Shown: one piece after another, positions 19,532-27,718 of the stretch | Numbering within the stretch: the first letter of the stretch is position 1 | Layout of the letters: each line of letters opens with the position of its first letter | Source of the DNA: Aurantiochytrium sp. KH105 | Lineage: Eukaryota > Sar > Bigyra > Thraustochytrida > Thraustochytriidae | Assembly: GCA_003116975.1 (NCBI GenBank) | Contig: BGKB01000069.1 | Span: 289,338-353,337, forward strand | Reading direction: 5' to 3' | DNA length: 64,000 nt | Translations under genes and position numbers: made by a program | The notes under the pieces: generated by a model | Told to the model about the DNA's origin: nothing | Database searches by the model: none | The model's input: the letters and a program-made list of their open reading frames with translations, nothing else

Positions 19532-22387
19532 ATGCCGGAGATGAGCAAGATGCGCAAGATGGGCATCGCGGCGACACGAGTCCCGACCGCTGCGATGCTT
19601 GTGCTGGTGTTGGCCATCGCGGCGAGCGTCGCACACGCTCACAGGGATTCAATTGTGTACGCTGTGACGGTGCGAGATTTCTTGCCGGCAGGGTGCTTGG
19701 AGTCTCATGTCTATGCGTCTGCTTGGGAGGTTGATCTCGCGAGTCAGGGCGACTGGGGCAAGTATGGAGGCGTTCAAGACGGCTGGTTTGATCACCGTAC
19801 GACCTCCTTTGCCGCGGCAAGTAATTTCTGGACGCCATGGCCCTTTTTCGAAAAAGGAGCGGTCGAGCTAGGTACATATTGTCCTTATTGGTCTGATCTT
19901 CGATCCGGGACCATAAGCGGGCACCCAGACTTTGAGGCGTATGGGTTTTGGTTCACGCATTACGAGAACGGGCCAAGTTGCGTGCGTGGCGAAGGATGCA
20001 CACCCAATATTAAAGAGACTGTTCTCAATCAGACCAAGACCGCGGATTCGGGTCTTCCTAAAATTCAATACTGTAACGCACGAAGATGCGGGTATCATGA
20101 GGCTTCCGGTCTGTACACAACAACGAATGCCACATACTTTGCATCGTGGTACAATGACGATCCCAAGTACAACAAACGTGTCGGAAGAAAGATGACACTC
20201 ACGTATCGCGAGCAAAGCGGGTACTATGTCTTTGACGCAGCTGAGGACGCGGCTTCCACTGAGATTACCAACGATAACGTTCCCTATTTTGTACCACTCA
20301 AGGCGTTTGTCAGTCTTTCGCAGACATCATACTCCGTGGCTGAAGCACCGGCGTGGCCGCACAGCTATTACGGGTACACTGGTGACGACAACGTGCGCAA
20401 GTCCAAGATGGGATTTACCACAGAGATACATTCGTACTTTGAGTACCGCGGTGGCGAATACTTTCAGTTCACCGGTGACGATGACTTTTGGGTCTTTATC
20501 AACGATGAGCTTGTCGTCGACCTTGGCGGTCTGCACAGTCGTTTGTCGGGTGCAGTGAATGTGGATGATGTAGCAGACCTGGCAAACCTCACGCTTGGCG
20601 AGACCTACTCGATTAGTTTTTTCCATGCCGAGCGGCACACGGACGCATCCAACTTCAAAATTACTACCACACTTGCGTCCACTTGCAACGTAGTGCAATC
20701 AGGGTCCAGCTCTTTTACGTGGGAGTCTCAGAACATTGCCGCCAACTGGTTCCTCGCACCAGCAGCTTCTTGGGACACGTCTGGATCATCCCCCGAGCTC
20801 GCGCTAATATCGTCAGACACAAAGATTGGCACGCCGTCATACGCCTACTTGACAAAACAGCAGAATGTTGGGGCGGGTTTTGTCATCGAGTTCGAGGTCC
20901 AGCTCGCCTCGACGGGTCTGAGCGAAGGTTTTGCACTCGTCCTACATGATCGTGAGGATGGCCTCGACGATCTGCCCGTGTCAACGGGCCAGGGCCTCGG
21001 ATACCGCTTCCTCACCAATGCTGTCGCCATCGCCTTTGATCTGTGCACGGACCGTGCCGAAGGGCACTGTACAGCACAAGAGGTAAGCGTTCAATATGCA
21101 GACGAGCTTGGGAGCTTTGTCGGGTCAGGCTTTGACACCAAGCGTGTATACGATGGCATCATGCGTACGCTTCGCCGCGATGACGAGACGCACACCATTC
21201 GCGTCGAGTACCTCGAGACACCGGCGTGGCTTCAGGTCTATGTTGACGACTCGCTGTACCTTCGTCAAAAAGACTTTGTCGTCGAGAACATTCTGGGCAA
21301 CCGCAACGCATACGTCGGCTTCACCACGGCAACCTCGTCGTCTGCATCGCCACTAACCATCAAGAACTTGACCATTGAAACGGTGTCTGTCAACGCTGCC
21401 TCAACGCTTGCTGTTGACTTTGATGATGGCGAAGAAATGGACTCCGTTCTGGTCCCGGCCGATGGCGAGGCGTACGGAGGTCCTAGTGTGCAGCTGCGCG
21501 ACGCGTGCAACAACTCGATCACCTATGGCGGCGACGATGACGTGCTCAATGCTGTCTTCATCGAGAGACTCGAGGCGACGCCATTGCCAAACGAGACGAT
21601 GGGTTTGCGGCGGGCTCTTGCGGAGGCGTCGTACTATGGCGGTGCTTCAATGCCTGCGGTGGTGAACGGGACGGTCGTGGACAATGGCGACGGCTCGTAT
21701 GTGGCTGCGCTTGTGACAGAGATCCCAGGAACGTACGATGTGTATGTGTGCGCAGGAATCGGGTGCTACTTTGAGGTAAACTTTGTAGCTGCAGATCCTT
21801 CGGATGTAAACAATACGCTGATGAACGCGACGGTGACGACGGTGGACTCTGAGTGGTCGGCGTCTGCGAGTCGAGCTGTACGCATGATACCTATAACCCC
21901 GCGTCCCACAGTAACCGAGGAGGCGTTCCCTGGGGCCGTCGAGAACCAAGATGCCAAGGTATTGAAGTATGCGACATATGGAGGTGGAGGCGCATTCTTG
22001 ACGGCGAGTGTATTCGCAATTGCAATGTTGGTGTATCGTCGTCGCTGGCAGCGCGACAAGGAGTTTATTGAGCAGGGCAAGCTGTACAACTTGGAGCGTG
22101 AGGTCCACTACGACCCTAACACAGAGTATAATCTTGTCACGCGCATGGTCATGTCAACGAGCGCTGCAATTCAGCGCGAGCGTGCTCGACTTGGCGAGGA
22201 TACACATGCCGCAACGATTTCACAACTGCACACCGAGAGGCAGGAGCTTCAGGACCAGGTGCGCTTCGCAAAGCAGGAGCGCCAACGTGGTTTACTGCGT
22301 GGGGGTATGAACCGCCTGTCGCAAAAGTTTCGCGTTCCCGTCCGTGGTCGTCGGCAGTTTCCCATCGATGAGACCGAGGCACCGTGA
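19532..22387 (+). CDS. Fibro-slime/PA14, lectin-like and filamin-like membrane protein, copy 1
   Basis: A 951-residue type I membrane protein. Signal peptide at about residues 12-37 (MLVLVLAIAASVAHA). A fibro-slime/PA14-type domain follows (about 40-385): VYAVTVRDFLPAGC, GHPDFEAYG, FASWYNDDPKYNKRVGRK, the FTGDDDFWVFIN..LVVDLGGLH core and FHAERHTDASNFKITTTL. Next is an L-type-lectin-like segment (about 387-616: KQQNVGAGFVIEFEVQL, GFALVLHDREDG), then a filamin-like beta domain (about 623-753: DACNNSITYGGDDD, VVDNGDGSYVAAL, GTYDVYVCAG). A TM helix (about 814-836) precedes RRRWQRDKEFIEQG and a 115-residue cytoplasmic tail ending in a coiled-coil-like stretch. Fibro-slime/PA14 modules generally bind carbohydrate or extracellular matrix. 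First of three tandem copies. Confidence 0.85.
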   Translation: MPEMSKMRKMGIAATRVPTAAMLVLVLAIAASVAHAHRDSIVYAVTVRDFLPAGCLESHVYASAWEVDLASQGDWGKYGGVQDGWFDHRTTSFAAASNFWTPWPFFEKGAVELGTYCPYWSDLRSGTISGHPDFEAYGFWFTHYENGPSCVRGEGCTPNIKETVLNQTKTADSGLPKIQYCNARRCGYHEASGLYTTTNATYFASWYNDDPKYNKRVGRKMTLTYREQSGYYVFDAAEDAASTEITNDNVPYFVPLKAFVSLSQTSYSVAEAPAWPHSYYGYTGDDNVRKSKMGFTTEIHSYFEYRGGEYFQFTGDDDFWVFINDELVVDLGGLHSRLSGAVNVDDVADLANLTLGETYSISFFHAERHTDASNFKITTTLASTCNVVQSGSSSFTWESQNIAANWFLAPAASWDTSGSSPELALISSDTKIGTPSYAYLTKQQNVGAGFVIEFEVQLASTGLSEGFALVLHDREDGLDDLPVSTGQGLGYRFLTNAVAIAFDLCTDRAEGHCTAQEVSVQYADELGSFVGSGFDTKRVYDGIMRTLRRDDETHTIRVEYLETPAWLQVYVDDSLYLRQKDFVVENILGNRNAYVGFTTATSSSASPLTIKNLTIETVSVNAASTLAVDFDDGEEMDSVLVPADGEAYGGPSVQLRDACNNSITYGGDDDVLNAVFIERLEATPLPNETMGLRRALAEASYYGGASMPAVVNGTVVDNGDGSYVAALVTEIPGTYDVYVCAGIGCYFEVNFVAADPSDVNNTLMNATVTTVDSEWSASASRAVRMIPITPRPTVTEEAFPGAVENQDAKVLKYATYGGGGAFLTASVFAIAMLVYRRRWQRDKEFIEQGKLYNLEREVHYDPNTEYNLVTRMVMSTSAAIQRERARLGEDTHAATISQLHTERQELQDQVRFAKQERQRGLLRGGMNRLSQKFRVPVRGRRQFPIDETEAP

Positions 22388-22610
22388 TAACGTGGCTCTT
22401 TCATTTACCATATCCACCAGGCAGGCAGTCTCGATGTGAAACCGTGGCTAGCTAGCTGGGTATAAGCCTTTTTTCAAAGTCATTTTCCATCACATCAGTT
22501 TCGCTGCCATACCTAGTCGAGATCCCAATCTCGATCTTACTGTTAATCTCGATCCCCTCGGGCGACCCTCCATGCATGCTCACCAGCGCCATGAGCAAAA
22601 TCGAACGCAC

Positions 22611-22745
22611 CCTCCCTTCCTTCCTTCTTTCCTTCCTCATCCGTTCATCCATCCATCCCTCCTTCCCTCCTTCTAGCTTCGCTTCCTTCCACCCTTCCTT
22701 CCTTTCCTTCCTTCCTTCCACCCTTCCTTCCTTCCTTCCTTCCCC
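22611..22745. repeat. Imperfect TTCC/TCCC pyrimidine tract
   Basis: About 135 bp of almost pure pyrimidine made of TTCC and TCCC units with interruptions. Confidence 0.85.
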
Positions 22746-23289
22746 CGCCCGCCGGTCTTGCGAAAGCGGCGCGCGCCCGAATCTCGGCGCCTGGCTGCTG
22801 CAGCTGCTGCACGCAAACACGCACATTGGAGAACTCTGCGCACTTCATGCTGTGCGTGGCGCAAGCAAGGTTCACGGCCACGCAGCTTCCCGAAGACACC
22901 GCGCGCCTGTCATCACAGACCGCGCGCGCGAGGGCACCCGCACGCGCCAGGCGCCGCCGCCCCCGCTCGCAGCAGCAGCGCAGCGTCAGCGGCGCAGCGT
23001 CAGACCGCGCAGCGTCAGGCCGCGCGACGCTCCCGCTTTCGCCCTGCGCGCCGCTGCCGCGCGGTGCTACGCAAGGGCGCCAGGACCGGCGCGGCTCGAG
23101 CTGTTCAGGCGACTCTTCGCCCGCCCAGCTCGAGCCGCGCGATAACGGCCAGATAGAAGAAAGGATAAATGCCACGCGTGCCGCACCCCGGCCCAATCGA
23201 CCTGCCTCGCCTCGGCAGCTTGAGAATCCGCAGCGCGGTCGACACGGAGCGTCGCTCCCTGCCGCACCGCCGTCGCCGCGCCGGGCGCG

Positions 23290-23365
23290 AGCAGCAGCAG
23301 CAGTAGCTGCAGCAGCAGTAGCTGCAGCAGCAGTAGCTGCAGCAGCAGTAGCTGCAGCTGCAGCA
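23290..23365. repeat. 15-bp minisatellite (AGCTGCAGCAGCAGT)
   Basis: About four to five near-exact copies of a 15-bp unit. In one frame it reads as alternating Ala/Val, but no gene is supported. Confidence 0.85.
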
Positions 23366-23404
23366 GCGGACCGCGCGTGCAGCGCCCGGTTCAAGGAGCG
23401 CGGT

Positions 23405-23535
23405 GTTAGAGCGACGGCAAGAGCGACAGCAAGAGCCACGGCAAGAGCGACAGCAAGAGCGACAAGAGCGACAGCAAGAGCGACAAGAGCGACAGCAAGA
23501 GCGACAAGAGCGACAGCAAGGGCGAGAGAGAGGAC
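23405..23535. repeat. 12/21-bp minisatellite (GCGACAGCAAGA family)
   Basis: Purine-rich tandem array of GCGACAGCAAGA and GCGACAAGA words combined into 12- and 21-bp units, just upstream of fibro-slime gene 2. Confidence 0.85.
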
Positions 23536-23841
23536 GGCGCGAGCGAGCGAGGGAAGGAAGGAAGACCAGGAAATGACGGTCGAAGAAAGGACGTGTCTAT
23601 GCTTCCAGGCCTGCGTCCATGATGCTGCGCGTGCGCGCAGTGAAGGTATGGAGAGGCAGGCGTTTGAAGGAAGGTAAACAGAGGCGAGCAGACGAGCAGA
23701 CCGCCAACGCGAGCGCGGGCGTGCACGCTGCACGCTGCACGCTGCACGCTGCCTTGCGTGGCCTTACGTTGTGTGGCTTTGCGTTGTGCTGACTTGCGTG
23801 GCCTTGCGCTGCGTTGCTCTGGGCTTTGCTCTGGGCGAAAT

Positions 23842-26691
23842 ATGCCCGGCGCAAGACGCGGCGTGGCGGCCGCTGGAACTGCGCTCGTCGGCGCCGTTGT
23901 CAGTGCCGTTGCGGTCCTCGCGACAGTCGTGGGCTTGGCGCAAGTACACGGCCAACAAGTGACGTACTCGGTGACATTTCGTGACTTCTTGCCGGCGCCA
24001 TGCGTCACAGCCGAGGAATACTGCGGCGCATGGGGTGTGTCCGATGCGGACTGCAGCAGTCGGTTTCGAGGGATCCAAAGTGCGTGGTTTGCCTACGACG
24101 ATCCTAATGACTCAAGGATCACCGGTTTCGGCGTCTCGAGCTGGAATTCGTACACAAACTTGTCGCAGTACTGCCCGTACTGGGGTGAGCTCCGCACGGG
24201 GACGATTAGTGGGCATCCAGACTTTGAGGCTGACTCGTACGGATTTGGTACTGTCTACGGCAATGGACCCAGCTGCCAAGTCGGCGAAGGTTGTTCCCCT
24301 CTCGTCTCCGCCACAGTTTCGACTACAACAGCGACGGCCACGTCAGGCCTGCCAAAGGTGCAACCTTGCGGCAATGATCGATGCGGAAAGGCTATCTCGG
24401 GCAGCTACTACACACTTTCTAATGTTTCTTACTTTGATTCATGGTATAATGACAATGCCAAGTACAACAAGCGACTCGGGCGCAAAATCGTCCTCACGTA
24501 CCGCGACACCGACGATTGGTACGAGTATGACGCAGCGGATTCTGAATACGATGGTGATGGAAGCCTTTCAAACCCCGAGAGCAGCCAGCCAGATTTCACT
24601 CCTCTTCAAGACTATGATCATCTCGATCAGACAGCATACTCCATGGAAGAGGCACCGGCATGGCCTCACAGCTATTTTATATCCGGAACATCTACGTCCA
24701 CATACCACGCCAAGTTCTGGTACACGACCGAGATACAAACCTACTTTGAGTATCGGGGTGGAGAGAGATTTCGCTTTGATGGCGATGACGACGTATGGGT
24801 ATTCATCAATGATTACCTCGTCGTTGACCTTGGGGGCTATCATCCCTCCGATACGGGCTATGTCGACGTCGATGACATCAAAGATCAGGCAAATCTCACG
24901 CTTGGCGAGACCTACTCCTTTAGCATGTTTCATGCGGAGCGTCACACGGACTCATCCAACTTCAAAATTACTACCACACTTGCGTCCACTTGCAACGTAG
25001 TGCAATCAGGGTCCAGCTCTTTTACATGGGAGTCTCAGGACATTGCCACCAACTGGTTCCTCGCACCAGCAGCTTCTTGGGACACGTCTGGATCATCCCC
25101 CGAACTCACGCTAATATCGTCGGGATCGTACCTTGCAACGCCGTCATACGCATACTTGACAAAACAGCAGAATGTTGGGGCGGGCTTTGTCATTGAGTTC
25201 GAGGTCCAGCTCACCTCGACGGGTCTCAGCGAAGGTTTTGCACTCGTTCTGCATGATCGCGAGGATGGCCTCGACGATCTGCCTGTGTCGACCGGTGAGG
25301 GCCTCGGATACCGCTTCCTCACCAACGCTGTCGCCATCGCCTTTGATCTGTGCACGGACCGTGCTCAAGGATCTTGCAGCGAGCAAGAAGTGGCTATCCA
25401 CTTTGCCAATGAGCTCGGAGCGTATGTCGGATCCGGGTTCGGGTCCAAACGCGTATATGATGGCATCATGCGTACGCTTCGCCGTGATGACGAGACGCAC
25501 ACCATTCGCGTCGAGTACCTCGAGACACCGGCGTGGCTTCAGGTCTATGTTGACGACTCGCTGTACCTTCGTCAAAAAGACTTTGTCGTCGAGAACATTC
25601 TGGGCAACCGCAACGCATACGTCGGCTTCACCACGGCAACCTCGTCGTCTGCATCGCCACTAACCATCAAGAACTTGACCATTGAAACGGTGTCTGTCAA
25701 CGCTGCCTCAACGCTTGCTGTTGACTTTGATGATGGCGAAGAAATGGACTCCGTTCTGGTCCCGGCCGATGGCGAGGCGTACGGAGGTCCTAGTGTGCAG
25801 CTGCGCGACGCGTGCAACAACTCGATCACCTATGGCGGCGATGATGACGTGCTCAATGCTGTCTTTATCGAGAGACTCGAGGCGACACCATTGCCAAACG
25901 AGACGATGGGTTTGCGGCGGGCTCTTGCGGAGGCGTCGTACTATGGCGGTGCTTCAATGCCTGCGGTGGTGAACGGGACGGTCGTGGACAATGGCGACGG
26001 CTCGTATGTGGCTGCGCTTATGACAGAGATCCCAGGAACGTACGATGTGTATGTGTGCGCAGGAATCGGGTGCTACTTTGAGGTAAACTTTGTAGCTGCG
26101 GATCCTTCGGATCTAAACAATACGCTGATGAACGCGACGGTGACGACGGTGGACTCTGAGTGGTCGGCGTCTGCGAGACGAGCTGTACGCATGATTCCGC
26201 TAACAGCGCGTCCAACGGCTTCGCCCATTCCTTTTGCGCCGACTTCTGATGGTTCGAACGATATGACACCAGTGTATGCAGGGAGTGCAGGCGGCGGCGC
26301 CTTTCTTCTTTTGATGCTGGCAGCCTTTGTGCTCTGGAGATTCCGTCGTCGCTGGCAGCGCGACAAGGAGTTTATTGAGCAGGGCAAGCTGTACAACTTG
26401 GAGCGAGAAGTTCAGTACGATCCGGACTCAGAATACAACGTAGTTACAAAGATGGTCATGTCTTCGAGCGCCGCGATCCAGCGCGAGCGCGCCCGCGCGG
26501 CAGCTCTCGACGGCACGATGCCAATCGCGCAGCTGCAGAACGAGAACCAGGAGCTGCAAGAGCAGGTTCGTCTCGAGAAACAGAGGCATCAACTCGCGGC
26601 GCCTCGCGGAACAGACCGTTTCTCGCGCTTTTTCCGCTCCAAGCCTGCGGCCGGCCGGAAGGAGTTCTCCGGCGATCGTTTTTCGTTGTAA
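23842..26691 (+). CDS. Fibro-slime/PA14, lectin-like and filamin-like membrane protein, copy 2
   Basis: A 949-residue paralogue with the same order: signal peptide (about 1-34, GAVVSAVAVLATVVGLAQVHG), fibro-slime/PA14 domain (about 35-380; FDGDDDVWVFINDYLVVDLGG), lectin-like domain (383-616), filamin-like domain (623-750), TM helix (about 812-833) and the shared RRRWQRDKEFIEQG tail ending RFSRFFRSKPAAGRKE. Start is the ATG at 23842; upstream frame is repeat-derived. It is a mosaic: from about 25470 to 26195 the DNA is almost identical to copy 1, whereas the juxtamembrane LTARPTASPIPFAPT region and extreme C-terminus match copy 3. The N-terminal third differs clearly from both copies. Confidence 0.85.
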   Translation: MPGARRGVAAAGTALVGAVVSAVAVLATVVGLAQVHGQQVTYSVTFRDFLPAPCVTAEEYCGAWGVSDADCSSRFRGIQSAWFAYDDPNDSRITGFGVSSWNSYTNLSQYCPYWGELRTGTISGHPDFEADSYGFGTVYGNGPSCQVGEGCSPLVSATVSTTTATATSGLPKVQPCGNDRCGKAISGSYYTLSNVSYFDSWYNDNAKYNKRLGRKIVLTYRDTDDWYEYDAADSEYDGDGSLSNPESSQPDFTPLQDYDHLDQTAYSMEEAPAWPHSYFISGTSTSTYHAKFWYTTEIQTYFEYRGGERFRFDGDDDVWVFINDYLVVDLGGYHPSDTGYVDVDDIKDQANLTLGETYSFSMFHAERHTDSSNFKITTTLASTCNVVQSGSSSFTWESQDIATNWFLAPAASWDTSGSSPELTLISSGSYLATPSYAYLTKQQNVGAGFVIEFEVQLTSTGLSEGFALVLHDREDGLDDLPVSTGEGLGYRFLTNAVAIAFDLCTDRAQGSCSEQEVAIHFANELGAYVGSGFGSKRVYDGIMRTLRRDDETHTIRVEYLETPAWLQVYVDDSLYLRQKDFVVENILGNRNAYVGFTTATSSSASPLTIKNLTIETVSVNAASTLAVDFDDGEEMDSVLVPADGEAYGGPSVQLRDACNNSITYGGDDDVLNAVFIERLEATPLPNETMGLRRALAEASYYGGASMPAVVNGTVVDNGDGSYVAALMTEIPGTYDVYVCAGIGCYFEVNFVAADPSDLNNTLMNATVTTVDSEWSASARRAVRMIPLTARPTASPIPFAPTSDGSNDMTPVYAGSAGGGAFLLLMLAAFVLWRFRRRWQRDKEFIEQGKLYNLEREVQYDPDSEYNVVTKMVMSSSAAIQRERARAAALDGTMPIAQLQNENQELQEQVRLEKQRHQLAAPRGTDRFSRFFRSKPAAGRKEFSGDRFSL

Positions 26692-27718
26692 CCTGATCCC
26701 AGCGTTACGAAGACGCGCGCCCGGGACGCTCAGAAACCTTATTGTTTTGTCTTTGTTGTGATTTGCGTTCCGATCTGATGCCGCCTGTGCTGCTGAAGCT
26801 GCTTGTGCACTGTGATGTGATGTCATGTGATCTGGTGTGCTATGATCCACAAGCAAGGGTTTCGATGCAGAATTCTCCTGGACTCTCGCCTGCAGAATCT
26901 CTTTTCGCCCATGGCCTTTTCAATCCGACCCGGCAGATGTGGAGAGCCACGTCCTCTTTGGCTTCTCTCCCAATCCTCCATCAACATCCTTCTTCATCCT
27001 CCGCTCCTCCCTCGTTCAGTCACCTTCGCTTCTCCCCTTGTTCGTAGTTAGTTCCAAGTTTGGCCAGCCACAATGGCCTCAGCAGAAGAGAGGCCGGGAC
27101 GATTACCACCTCGGTTAGGTTCGGTCAGGTTTAGCTGTGCACGTGCCGGCTCGGGTGCGGCGAGGTAAGTATTCTAGGCTACTATACTATCGTTAGAGCG
27201 CGCGCGCCCTTTTCGCGCGACGACTCGGAGGCGCAAAACCACAACACTGCAGCCTGCGGTGTGCTCGGAGTCCCTCGCTCGAGAGCTCGAGAGCTCGCGC
27301 GCTCGCGCAAGACCAGGGGGCGGCCGCGGTGCAGGCGGCCCGAGCGCGGCGCCGCGCGGTGCGCAGACGGGCCGGGAGCGGCGAGGGCGGCGGGGAAGGA
27401 GGGCGTGAAAAGCGACCAAAGCGACCGAAGCGCACAAGCGCGAAAAGCACAGGAGCGCGCGCGCGAGGCACGCGGGACGAGAGGTTGAAAGGGGGGGGGG
27501 AGACGAAGAAGGGGAACGAGGTCAGCATCAGCGCGGGGAAAAGTGCCGAAGACCGCGAGGTGGGCACGAGAAGGCCGCGAGCGGGGCCGGATAAGGTGAA
27601 CAGGCTGCGTTGCTGCACACGCGCGAAGGAACCAACTGACCTGCTTCAATTCGCCTTGCTTGGATAAATTCGCTCTCGTTTGTTTTGCTTGAGTTGCGCG
27701 GAAAGAGTTTTATTCTTT
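26692..27718. other. Spacer between fibro-slime genes 2 and 3
   Basis: 1 kb with no supported gene. The frames at 27174-27667 on both strands are GC-rich and without domains. It should contain the copy-2 3' UTR and the copy-3 promoter. Confidence 0.6.

Larger units (their letters stand above)
22388..23841. other. Spacer between fibro-slime genes 1 and 2
   Basis: 1.45 kb with TTCC-type, 15-bp, and 12/21-bp tandem repeats (listed separately) and TGCACGC units at 23720-23751. GC-rich frames here have no domain. No gene supported. Confidence 0.6.
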
